From JAAZLS01 sp964585925 (GTDB lineage: Bacteria; Bacillota; Dethiobacteria; DTU022), in contig CAZPFS010000008.1 in NCBI GenBank assembly GCA_964585925.1, forward strand, positions 1 through 64,000: a stretch of DNA of 64,000 bases. Reading direction: 5' to 3'. The notes beneath the pieces are model-generated. The model had not been told where the DNA came from and ran no database searches. It worked only from the letters and a program-made list of their open reading frames with translations. Below, piece after piece: positions 32,259-40,714 of the stretch. Position 1 is the first letter of the stretch, and the number at the start of each line of letters is the position of its first letter. The position numbers and the translations under genes were made by a program.

Positions 32259-34873
32259 ATATTTTAAACAGGATCACCGGAAAAAGCCTCAGGCTGAACC
32301 GCAAGCGGACCATTGTCACCGTGATCGGAATTATCCTCTCCACCGCCATGATCTGCGCCACCATCTCCATCGCGGTCAGCTTTCAGGATCTGTTCATCCA
32401 GCAGGCAAAAAAATCCGACGGGGATTTCCATGCCACCTTCCTGAAGGTCGAACCGGAGCAGTTCAAATATATCACTGAAAACGCCTATACTGAAACCTCC
32501 ATGTTCAGCAGAAATCTGGGCTTTGCCCGTTTTGAAAAATCCACCTGGGAGAACCGGCCCTACCTCTACATCAAGGAGTACGACGCCACCTCTTTGAAGC
32601 ACATGCCGATCCAGCTCACCTCCGGCCGCTACCCGGAGAAAAGCGGGGAGATATTGCTTTCTGAGGAGGCGCTGGAGAGCAGCCAAGATGCCTACCGGAT
32701 CGGAGAAACCATAGCCCTCGATCTGGGCCTGCGCCGGGACGCCCGAGGGGAGCAGCTAGCCGATGGGTTTCCCTTTGACGAAGCGGAGCAGTTTGTGGCC
32801 ACCGAGACCAGGGTTTACGAGATCACCGGGATCATCGCCAAACCCCACTTTGAAAATTTCAGCTCCAACCCGGGATTCACGGCGGTGGCCTATCTGGACC
32901 CGCAGGCACTTGTCGCCGGGGACGGGGCCAATATCTCCATCCTGGCCAAAAATCCCCGCAAAATATTTGAGCGGGTGCCGGAGATGGCCGCCGGAGCCGG
33001 CGGCCCCGAGTATGCCTACAACAACGAGCTTTTGAAATATCTGGGCGTTACCAAGAATGAGCGGGCCAACGACATGATCAACTCCCTGGCGCTGATCGTG
33101 ATTTTGCTGATCATGGTCGGCTCGGTGACGGTGATCTACAATGCCTTTGCCATCTCGGTCAGCGAAAGAAAGAAACAGTTCGGCCTGCTGGCCAGCAGCG
33201 GGGCCACCCCCGGCCAGATCCGGCGGACCGTATTTTTTGAGGGGTTTTTTCTGGGGATGATCGGGATCCCCCTGGGTCTTCTCGCCGGCTTCGGGGGGAT
33301 CGGGGTGACCCTCTCCGTGGTCAGCAGCCTGATGAGCGGCTCCATGTTCAGCAATGAGATGTCCCTGCGCCTGGTAATCACCCCGCTGGTCATTCCCGCC
33401 ACGGTGGCTTTTGTGGCCCTGATCATCTTCATCTCGGTCTACATCCCGGCCCGGAGGGCGGCCGCCACCTCGCCCATCGAGGCCATCCGGCTCAGCGCGG
33501 ATATCAGGATCAACAGGAAAACCTTGAAGACCTCCCGCCTGACCCGCCGCCTTTTCGGGGTGGAAGGCGAGCTGGCCCTGAAAAACCTGAAGCGAAACCG
33601 CCGCCGCTACAAAGCCACTGTCTTTTCCCTTTTCATCAGCATCGTGCTCTTCGTCTCCTTCTCCACCTTTATCAATTTTGCTTTCCAGGGAAGCGGCATG
33701 TATTACCAGGATATACCTTTCGACTACAGCGCCTTCGCGGCAGGGGTCCCCCCGGAAAACCAGAGGGCGCTTTACGAAGAGGTGGCGGTCCTGGCGGGGG
33801 TCGAAAGATGCGTCCTCTACCGGGAGATAGTCACCGAATCCCGGCTGGAGCGGGAAAAATTCGGCTCCTACCTGCAAAAAAACTATCTCGATGATGGGCC
33901 CTTGCCCGAGGACGAGGAGGGGCGCTACCTGTTTTATTTTCATCTGGTAGCACTCGGGGAAGATGAATTTAAATACTACGCCGCCGAAAGCAATCTTGAT
34001 CCCGGCCTCTTTGAAAGTACCGACAATTTGAAGGGGATACTCGTCAATAAAAGCCAAAATTCGGGGGAGAGGCTGGCGGAATACGAGCCGCTTAAAATAA
34101 AACAGGGAGAAAAGCTGACCCTCCAGGGGCCCCTGATCGACCCGCAAGATCCGGGGATTTCGCCACCCGAGTTCAACCTGGAGGTTGCCGCCATCAGCGA
34201 GAATTTTCCCCTGGGGTCCTCTTCCATCGGCCTGGGAGCGGCTCTGATCGTCTCCGATAAGGTTTTTGAGGCTGTCCAGGCGGTTATGCTTGAAAATAGC
34301 GAAAACCTGAGATACGAAGACCAACATTCCCTGTCCCTTTATCTGATCACCGATGGCCGCGCCGAACTGGAAGACCAGATCCGGGCTATTTGCAGCAGCT
34401 ACACCGATGGGCACATCTTTGTTCTCGATGTGGCCGCCTCCCAGAAGGAAATGCGGCGCACCGGCGCCGTGATCGGCATCTTCCTCTATGGGTTCATCAC
34501 CCTGATCACCCTGATCGGCGTGACCAATATCTTCAACACCATCAGCACCAATGTGGCTTTGAGACGCCGGGAATTTGCCATGCTGAAATCCATGGGGCTG
34601 ACCCCGAAGGGCTTCAATAAGATCATCAATTACGAGAGCATCTTTTACGGCCTGAAGGCCTTGCTCTACGGCCTGCCGGTGAGTATTCTGATCAGCCTGG
34701 GCATCTACAACGCCTTCGGCAACTTCTTTGAGTTTGCCTTCTTCCTGCCCTGGAAGGAGATCCTGATCTGCATGGGCGGGGTGTTCGTGATCGTCTTCAT
34801 GACCATGCTCCACGCCAGCGGCCGGCTGAAACATGAGAATATCATCGAGGCGTTGAAGGAAGAAAACATTTGA
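32255..34873 (+). CDS. FtsX-type ABC transporter permease
   Basis: An 872-residue permease with two FtsX/MacB-like membrane domains. One N-terminal helix (IVTVIGIILSTAMICATISIAV), a ~220-residue extracytoplasmic domain, then three helices (about 275-405, including the coupling region SERKKQFGLLASSGATPGQI). A second half starts with a helix near 460 and a ~260-residue extracytoplasmic domain, ending with three helices (about 745-860, with RRREFAMLKSMGLTPKGFNKI). Such permeases paired with a two-component system commonly export or detoxify antimicrobial peptides, but the substrate here is unknown. Start is GTG overlapping the ATPase stop. Confidence 0.9.
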   Translation: MNILNRITGKSLRLNRKRTIVTVIGIILSTAMICATISIAVSFQDLFIQQAKKSDGDFHATFLKVEPEQFKYITENAYTETSMFSRNLGFARFEKSTWENRPYLYIKEYDATSLKHMPIQLTSGRYPEKSGEILLSEEALESSQDAYRIGETIALDLGLRRDARGEQLADGFPFDEAEQFVATETRVYEITGIIAKPHFENFSSNPGFTAVAYLDPQALVAGDGANISILAKNPRKIFERVPEMAAGAGGPEYAYNNELLKYLGVTKNERANDMINSLALIVILLIMVGSVTVIYNAFAISVSERKKQFGLLASSGATPGQIRRTVFFEGFFLGMIGIPLGLLAGFGGIGVTLSVVSSLMSGSMFSNEMSLRLVITPLVIPATVAFVALIIFISVYIPARRAAATSPIEAIRLSADIRINRKTLKTSRLTRRLFGVEGELALKNLKRNRRRYKATVFSLFISIVLFVSFSTFINFAFQGSGMYYQDIPFDYSAFAAGVPPENQRALYEEVAVLAGVERCVLYREIVTESRLEREKFGSYLQKNYLDDGPLPEDEEGRYLFYFHLVALGEDEFKYYAAESNLDPGLFESTDNLKGILVNKSQNSGERLAEYEPLKIKQGEKLTLQGPLIDPQDPGISPPEFNLEVAAISENFPLGSSSIGLGAALIVSDKVFEAVQAVMLENSENLRYEDQHSLSLYLITDGRAELEDQIRAICSSYTDGHIFVLDVAASQKEMRRTGAVIGIFLYGFITLITLIGVTNIFNTISTNVALRRREFAMLKSMGLTPKGFNKIINYESIFYGLKALLYGLPVSILISLGIYNAFGNFFEFAFFLPWKEILICMGGVFVIVFMTMLHASGRLKHENIIEALKEENI

Positions 34874-34960
34874 GGTATGGGGACAGACCTGCAAGATAGG
34901 TCTGTTTGGGCAGTGGTATGGGGACAGACCTGCAAGATAGGTCTGTCCCCGTACCTTGCC
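34873..34960. repeat. tandem REP-like palindromes
   Basis: Two copies of a unit with core GGGGACAGACCTGCAAGATA followed by GGTCTGT, starting near 34876 and 34917. The second copy forms a long hairpin at 34915-34955: 17-bp arms from GGTATGGGGACAGACCT to its complement, with one wobble pair and a 7-base loop. Elements of this GGGGACAG...CTGTCCCC type resemble REP sequences mobilised by TnpA-REP (Y1) transposases, and the hairpin could also end transcription of the exporter. Confidence 0.75.
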
Positions 34961-35028
34961 CGACAAGGGGGATTAATGTATTATTGATTAGATGTTTTTT
35001 CCAAATTATCTTGCAGGAGGGTATTGCT

Positions 35029-35532
35029 ATGTTCCCGGTTATCAAAGACATATTGTTTGCCACTGATCTGAGCAAGAATTCCATGTATGTTCTGCGGTTT
35101 GCCGTTTCCATGGCCAAAATTCATGGAGCCAAATTACATGTTTTGAACGTTTTTGAGTACACCCCGGCCGTTGACACCACTATTTTAATGTTCATGGGCC
35201 AGGGAGCGCAAAGTAAAATGATGGAAGAAAGAAAAGGGGATTTGGCCGAACTGATCGGGAAACGCCTGGAAGCGTTCATCAAGCAGGGACTTCAAGATGA
35301 ACCTGCCGCCGCCGGCAATATAGATTCCACCAAGGTTGAAATCGGCGATCCCGTTACCAAAATATTGCTGGAAGCGGAAAGGCTGAACAGCGATATAATC
35401 ATCATGGGCACCCACTCCAAGGGACCCGTGGGCCATGCTTTCCTGGGCAGCACTGCTGAAAAGGTTTTACGTCGTTCTCAGCGTCCGGTGATTATCATCC
35501 CGAACCCCCTGGAAAAGGAATCGGATTTTTGA
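35029..35532 (+). CDS. universal stress protein UspA family
   Basis: A 167-residue single-domain Usp protein. It starts DILFATDLSKNSMYVLRFAVSMAKIHGAKLHVLNVFE and ends with the nucleotide-binding motif MGTHSKGPVGHAFLGSTAEKVLRRSQRPVIIIP, which matches the ATP-binding G-2x-G-9x-G(S/T) pattern. Function is general stress tolerance, not further defined. The ATG at 35029 follows AGGAGGG. Confidence 0.93.
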   Translation: MFPVIKDILFATDLSKNSMYVLRFAVSMAKIHGAKLHVLNVFEYTPAVDTTILMFMGQGAQSKMMEERKGDLAELIGKRLEAFIKQGLQDEPAAAGNIDSTKVEIGDPVTKILLEAERLNSDIIIMGTHSKGPVGHAFLGSTAEKVLRRSQRPVIIIPNPLEKESDF

Positions 35533-35596
35533 CCATACAAACAACATCGGGCGATCCGTTTTCCATGGCCATGAACAAAATACAGCGCCCCGGCGG

Positions 35597-36130
35597 CTAG
35601 TCGGTTTCTTCTTCCTCCTCTTCGGCTTCCGGGATAGACGTCACCGGTATAGTCAGCTCCGCCAATACCTGATTGTCGGGATCCACAAACAGCCACACCG
35701 ATTGTGCCCCGACTTTTTCCCTTTCTACCGTCACCACATGATAAGCCTGCGGGTGGGGAGAAACCTGCACCTGGATTTGAGCCGGGCCCTCCTCCTGCGG
35801 GAATATCCCGATTTTTTTGATCTCGCCGTTAAAGGCACTGACAGCCAGTTCATAATCGGCATTAAAAGGATAATCGGGAAGCACATAGTATTGTTCCTGT
35901 AAATTCTGCCATTGTTCCGGGGTTTCGATCACCTGAAACAGAGCATCTGTGGCCACCTCACCCTTACCGGCGGTGATGAAGGTCAAGGGATTCTCAAGAT
36001 CCTGCACCGGGGTAATTACCGCCCGATCGGCCCTGAAAAAATTATCGTATATGGACAGGCTTACCAGAAGAACCAGCAGGAACAACAAAGGCAGGAGCCT
36101 TCGGCTTTCAACCACAAAAAAACGGTGCAT
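35597..36130 (-). CDS. membrane-anchored protein, possibly PrcB-like
   Basis: A 177-residue protein with an N-terminal transmembrane segment or uncleaved signal (LLPLLFLLVLLVSLSIYDNFF). The outer domain includes FQVIETPEQWQNLQEQYYVLPDYPFNADYELAVSAFNGEIKKIGI, with a layout like the C-terminal PrcB domain (beta sheet after an EQW helix). It ends in an acidic tail EAEEEEEETD. The similarity is weak, so the function is unknown. GGAGGGGGA precedes the ATG. Confidence 0.6.
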   Translation of the reverse strand: MHRFFVVESRRLLPLLFLLVLLVSLSIYDNFFRADRAVITPVQDLENPLTFITAGKGEVATDALFQVIETPEQWQNLQEQYYVLPDYPFNADYELAVSAFNGEIKKIGIFPQEEGPAQIQVQVSPHPQAYHVVTVEREKVGAQSVWLFVDPDNQVLAELTIPVTSIPEAEEEEEETD

Positions 36131-36218
36131 TCAGATTCTCCCCCTCCCGTGAGTTGGTTATATAATATTCTTATGTCCGGAGTCAGGGTTTATGTCTGGG
36201 GGAGAACCGAAGAAAAAA

Positions 36219-37616
36219 TTAAAAGCGGTTGTTCGGGCTTCCAATCAGGTATGAACCATCTTCTCGTTCCAGATGTACCGGAATCAGTTTTCCCTGCCAG
36301 CGGGAACCTTTTTTAGGCAGGGCGGTTTTTACCCGGATGTAATGGGGGGTGAAACCTTCCCCGTAACGGATCCATTTGACGGGTTTTTCGGACGGGCCGG
36401 ATCGTCCGCCCCTACCGGTATCGGCGGGTGGGGAAACAGGTTCTTCCACGGGGCACGATTTGATCTTTTCGATCAACACCTCTTCGGTGAGACCGATAAA
36501 GGACGAGCGGTAAATACCGGCCGTTTCCTCACCCAGGGCGATCATCTCCCGGCTGCGGCGATCCTTGATATTGTTCGGAACCTGTTCGGGAAAGTCGGCA
36601 GCGAGTGTTCCGGGGCGGGGCGAATATTTGAATACGTGCAGCCGGCTGAATTTCATGCGGCGCACAAATTCCAGACTGCGCACATGATGATCATCGGTTT
36701 CACCGGGGAAACCCACTATAATATCGGAGCTGATTGCCAGGTCCGGTTTAAGCTGTCTTAACCAGTTTATCAGGTATTGGAATTCGGCGGGTGAATACTG
36801 GCGATTCATCTTTTCCAGAATCTGCCCGTCCCCGCTTTGAAGGGGGATATGAAGGTGGGGGCATATCTTTGAAGATGATAGCACCTGTTCTACCAGCTCA
36901 CCGGTGATATCGGTTGGCTCCAGCGAGCTCAGGCGAACCCGGTGCAGTCTGGGTATGGGGTTCAACTCCGCCAGAAGTGCGGCCAGGGTGGTCCCATCTC
37001 CCAGATCGGCGCCGTACATGCCGAGATGGATACCGGTCAGCACTATTTCCCGGTACCCGGCGCGGGCCATCAGATGCGCTCTTTCCACCGCCTCCGGCAG
37101 AGGCAGGCTGCGCAAGGGCCCTCTGACCCGGGGAATCAGGCAATAGGTGCAGCCCATGGTGCAGCCCTCCTGAATTTTCAAGAAACCCCTGGTGCGTCCT
37201 CTCTGCCGAAACTGGGGCAACATTTCAAAGGAAGCCTTTGCGGGGAAGGGCCGCACCAGATCCCGGGGACGGATTTCAGCAAGTTCTTCCACCAGCCGGG
37301 GCAGTTCTTCCCGACCATGGGTGCCGATCAGCAGATCCACCCCGGGAATATTCCTGACCTGATCCGGAAAACCCTGGGCATAACAACCGGTAACCACAAT
37401 TACCCCCTCGGGGTTTTTATGCCGGGCCCGGCGGATCATCTTGCGGGATTTGTGATCCCCGGCTCCGGTTACGGTGCAGGTATTGATAATTGACACCTCC
37501 GCCGGTTCCAAAAAAGGAACTATCCGGTAGCCGGCCCGCTCAAACAACACCTGCAAGGCTTCCGTTTCCGCAAAATTTACCTTGCACCCCAAGGTGTAAA
37601 AAGCTGCTCTTTTCAT
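36219..37616 (-). CDS. mtaB: tRNA t6A37 methylthiotransferase MtaB
   Basis: Converts t6A37 to ms2t6A37 in tRNAs reading ANN codons. The 465-residue radical SAM protein has the N-terminal UPF0004 domain with auxiliary cluster cysteines (TLGCKVNFAE, NTCTVT, VTGCYAQ). The radical SAM motif is CTMGCTYCLIPRVRG, and the C-terminal TRAM domain contains GEGFTPHYIRVKT. The start ATG overlaps the rsmE stop (ATGA). The order rsmE-mtaB is normal downstream of dnaJ. Confidence 0.95.
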   Translation of the reverse strand: MKRAAFYTLGCKVNFAETEALQVLFERAGYRIVPFLEPAEVSIINTCTVTGAGDHKSRKMIRRARHKNPEGVIVVTGCYAQGFPDQVRNIPGVDLLIGTHGREELPRLVEELAEIRPRDLVRPFPAKASFEMLPQFRQRGRTRGFLKIQEGCTMGCTYCLIPRVRGPLRSLPLPEAVERAHLMARAGYREIVLTGIHLGMYGADLGDGTTLAALLAELNPIPRLHRVRLSSLEPTDITGELVEQVLSSSKICPHLHIPLQSGDGQILEKMNRQYSPAEFQYLINWLRQLKPDLAISSDIIVGFPGETDDHHVRSLEFVRRMKFSRLHVFKYSPRPGTLAADFPEQVPNNIKDRRSREMIALGEETAGIYRSSFIGLTEEVLIEKIKSCPVEEPVSPPADTGRGGRSGPSEKPVKWIRYGEGFTPHYIRVKTALPKKGSRWQGKLIPVHLEREDGSYLIGSPNNRF

Positions 37617-38377
37617 GATCGGGGGCCTCCTCCCAGATCCCCCCAGGCCGCCTGGATCAGTGACAGCGAAACCGCCGCCGCCGTTTCCGTGCGCAGTATC
37701 CGGGGACCCAGATGGACGGTCACAGCGCCTGCGGCGGACAGGGTTTTTATTTCAAACTCCTCAAATCCCCCTTCAGGGCCGATAAACAAAAAAACAATCC
37801 CCTCCGGGGGGAAGCTATAACCGGAGAGCTCCCCGGCACTGAGCTGTTTCTCCCCCTCCCAGGGTACCACCGTCAATCCTTTACCGTGAAGGGGCAGTCT
37901 TTCCACCGCCTCCAAAAAATCAGCCACCGGTTCCACGGCAGGGATCCTGCCCCGGCGGCATTGGGAGGCTGCGGCGCGGGCAATGCTTTGCCAGCGGGCC
38001 AGCTTCCGCCCCTCTTTGGGGGCATCCCATCTGGGTATGCTCCGCCCGGTAACCACCGGTATTACCCGGGACACACCCAGCTCAACAGACTGGCGAACAA
38101 TCAAGTCCATTTTTTCGCCCTTAGCCAGAGACTGCAGCAAGGTGATATTGAGAGGCGGTTCGGCCGGAGCCACCGGCTGTTCCAGTTGAACTTTGATCAA
38201 ATGGGGGCTGGAAACGGCAATTGTTCCGCGCCGGACCTTCCCCCGGCCATCCCCCACATACAGCGGGTCGCCCTCCCGGAGGCGGAGCACCCGGTAGATA
38301 TGGTTTACATCCTCCGGAAGAAGCTCAACTACCTGCCCCTCAGGCAACGGGGCTCCTTCGATGAAAACATAATGCAT
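37613..38377 (-). CDS. rsmE: 16S rRNA m3U1498 methyltransferase RsmE
   Basis: A SPOUT methyltransferase of 254 residues. The N-terminal PUA-like domain (HIYRVLRLREGDPLYVGDGRG) is followed by the SPOUT domain with the knot motifs FLFIGPEGGFEEFEI and LGPRILRTETAAAVSLSLIQ. The ATG at 38377 lies 6 bases after TGGAGG; the extra 23 residues upstream are not family-like. The array of repeats begins directly upstream. Confidence 0.94.
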   Translation of the reverse strand: MHYVFIEGAPLPEGQVVELLPEDVNHIYRVLRLREGDPLYVGDGRGKVRRGTIAVSSPHLIKVQLEQPVAPAEPPLNITLLQSLAKGEKMDLIVRQSVELGVSRVIPVVTGRSIPRWDAPKEGRKLARWQSIARAAASQCRRGRIPAVEPVADFLEAVERLPLHGKGLTVVPWEGEKQLSAGELSGYSFPPEGIVFLFIGPEGGFEEFEIKTLSAAGAVTVHLGPRILRTETAAAVSLSLIQAAWGDLGGGPRS

Positions 38378-38446
38378 TTGCGGCCTCCACTGCCCGGGAA
38401 ATCCCCCCGGATTCCCCGAAATCTTCTGATAAAAATCTCTCTGCAA

Positions 38447-39560
38447 GAAATCCCCCTAAATCCCTTGATAGAAATCCCCCTAAATCCCCCTTTAGAAAAG
38501 GGGGACTTCCTGGGCGGTGCCCTTAGAAAAGAGAGTGCCTTCTTGACGGTGCCCTTTAGAAAAGGGGGACTTCCTGGGCGGTGCCTTTTGAAAAAGGACC
38601 CCCTCTCCTGGCTCCCCCCCTTTGCAAAAGGGGGGTCGGGGGGGATTTAAACCCTCCCCCTCCGTAAAATAAAAGTGGGCCGAAGAAGACTCAAAAACCT
38701 CCCGTATCCGGCAGCTATTCCCATCCAANNNNNNNNNNNNNNNNNNNNNNNNNNNNNNNNNNNNNNNNNNNNNNNNNNNNNNNNNNNNNNNNNNNNNNNN
38801 NNNNNNNNNNNNNNNNNNNNNNNNNNNNGCCCTTTGAAAAAGGACCCCCTCTCCTGGCTCCCCCCTTTGTAAAAGGGGGGTCGGGGGGGATTTAAACCTG
38901 CCCCCTTCGTAAAATAATAGTGGGCCGAAGAAGACTCAAAAACCTCCCGTATCCGGCAGCTATTCCCATCCAAAACATCCTCCATCCAATCAAGAAACAC
39001 TCTAGAAATCCCCCTAAATCCCCCTTTAGAAAAGGGGGACTTTTAGACGGTGCCCTTTAGAAAAGGGGGACTTTTAGGCGGTGCCCTTTGAAAAAGGACC
39101 CCCTCTCCTGGCTCCCCCCTTTGTAAAAGGGGGGTCGGGGGGGATTTAAACCTGCCCCCTTCGTAAAATAATAGTGGGCCGAAGAAGACTCAAAAACCTC
39201 CCGTATCCGGCAGCTATTCCCATCCAAAACCTCCTCCATCCAATCAAGAAACACCCTAGAAATCCCCCTAAATCCCCCTTTAGAAAAGGGGGACTTCCTG
39301 GGCGGTGCCCTTTAGAAAAGGGGATCCCTCTTATAGCTCCCCCCCTTTAGGGAAGGGGGACTTCTGGGCGGCGCCCTTTAGAAAAGGGGGACTTCTGGGC
39401 GGCGCCCTTAGAAAAGAGAGTGCCTTCTTGACGGTGCCCTTTAGAAAAGGGGGACTTTTAGGCGGCGCCCTTTGAAAAAGGACCCCCTCTCCTGGCTCCC
39501 CCCTTTGTAAAAGGGGGGTCGGGGGGGATTTAAACCTGCCCCCTTCGTAAAATAAAGTGT
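38447..39560. repeat. GC-rich repeat array containing an assembly gap
   Basis: At least three long copies and one partial copy of a unit. The unit is built of C/G-run hairpins (for example AAATCCCCC with AGAAAAGGGGGAC) and a unique-looking segment from GTGGGCCGAAGAAGACTC through CCGTATCCGGCAGCTATTCC to CCATCCAA. The latter segment occurs at about 38674-38728, 38919-38973 and 39174-39228; the last two are about 254 bases apart and nearly identical. Shorter units carrying CTTTAGAAAAGGGGGACTT occur many times between 38480 and 39460. Apparent ORFs here are repeat translations (PPFYKGG type). In most Bacillota prmA lies at this place. Confidence 0.85.
38729..38828. other. assembly gap (100 N)
   Basis: Exactly 100 N, the usual placeholder for a gap of unknown size. 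It is flanked on both sides by the repeat unit, so the array is longer or shorter than shown. Confidence 0.99.
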
Positions 39561-39572
39561 GCCTGGGGGGAT

Positions 39573-40700
39573 TTAGCTTCCCCCCAGGGCGTCTTTCATC
39601 CGATCGATAAACCCCTTTTCCCCCAGGCCGGCTTTCTCCCCGCTCAGCCGGGCCATCTCCTGCAACATCTCCTTCTGCTGCCTGCCGAGCCGTTTGGGAA
39701 CAACCACCTTCACCTGCACTCGCTGATCCCCGCGCCCGGCGCCCCTCAGGCGGGGCATCCCCTTGCCCCGCAGGCGAAGCAGGGCGCCCGGCTGGGTTCC
39801 TTCCGGGATACGCAGCTCTGCCGGGCCTTCCAGGGTGGGAATCTCCAGTTCAACCCCCAGCGCCGCCTGGACCATGGAAATGGATAACTGATATATAATA
39901 TCGTCGCCTTCCCTCCGGAATTCCCGGTGGGGTTTGACGGATATGAACACATAGAGATCCCCGGGAGAGCCTCCCTTGAGACCCGCATCTCCGCCGCCGG
40001 ATACCCGGAGGCGGGAGTTGCTGTCCACCCCCGGCGGGATTTTGATCTCAATCTGGCGCTCCTTGACCACCCGCCCCTGGCCCCGGCAGTGAGGGCAGGG
40101 ATCCTTGATCACCTTTCCCTCCCCGCGGCAGACGCTGCAGATCTGCCTGCTCACAAAACTGCCAAAGGGCGTGTTGCGGGTAAATTGCTGCTGCCCGCTG
40201 CCCCCGCATGCCGCGCAGGTTTCAGGCCTGGTTCCCGGGCGGCTGCCGCTGCCCCCGCATTCCGGGCACAGCTCCGTGCGGGGAACGGTGATCCCCCTCT
40301 CGCCCCCGCAAAAAGCCTCTTCCAGGGTAATTTCAAGGTTGTAGCGTAAATCCGCTCCCCGCTCCGGCCCTGCCTGGCGGCGGCGGGAAAACCCGCCCCC
40401 AAAAAAACTTTCAAAAATATCCTCGACCCCGAAACCGGAAAAGTCAAATCCAAAGCCGCCGTTCTGACCGGCCCCCATCGGATTTTCGTGGCCAAAGCGG
40501 TCGAAGCTCTCCCTTTTTTGGGGATCGCTCAATACATCGTAGGCTTCCTGTACTTCCTTGAATTTCTTTTCCGCCTGTTGATCGTCGGGATTGAAGTCAG
40601 GGTGGTACTGGCGGGCCAGCCGGCGGTAGGCTTTTTTTATTTCCTCTATAGTGGCTTCCCGGCCAACTCCCAGCACCTCGTAATAATCCCGTTTGGGCAT
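39573..40700 (-). CDS. dnaJ: chaperone protein DnaJ
   Basis: Co-chaperone that delivers substrates to DnaK and stimulates its ATPase. The 375-residue type I DnaJ has a J domain (residues 1-70, HPD in RQYHPDFNPDD) and a Gly/Phe-rich linker. The zinc region has four CxxCxGxG repeats (CPECGGSG, CAACGGSG, CSVCRGEG, CPHCRGQG). Two C-terminal substrate domains follow. dnaK ends 14 bases upstream. Confidence 0.97.
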   Translation of the reverse strand: MPKRDYYEVLGVGREATIEEIKKAYRRLARQYHPDFNPDDQQAEKKFKEVQEAYDVLSDPQKRESFDRFGHENPMGAGQNGGFGFDFSGFGVEDIFESFFGGGFSRRRQAGPERGADLRYNLEITLEEAFCGGERGITVPRTELCPECGGSGSRPGTRPETCAACGGSGQQQFTRNTPFGSFVSRQICSVCRGEGKVIKDPCPHCRGQGRVVKERQIEIKIPPGVDSNSRLRVSGGGDAGLKGGSPGDLYVFISVKPHREFRREGDDIIYQLSISMVQAALGVELEIPTLEGPAELRIPEGTQPGALLRLRGKGMPRLRGAGRGDQRVQVKVVVPKRLGRQQKEMLQEMARLSGEKAGLGEKGFIDRMKDALGGS

Positions 40701-40714
40701 TACATCTCATCCCT

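Noticed and set aside
32756..34966. 736-codon open frame on the minus strand
   Set aside because: It mirrors the ABC permease gene, has a low-complexity Gly/Asp/His/Gln composition typical of an antisense frame, no motif, and no ribosome-binding site.
38492..39254. Several 65-117 codon ORFs with PPFYKGG-type sequence
   Set aside because: They are translations of the repeat unit, one of them running through the N gap.
38447..39560. CRISPR-like array
   Set aside because: The repeats vary in length, spacers are not unique or regular, and the units are themselves hairpin-rich; no cas genes are present.
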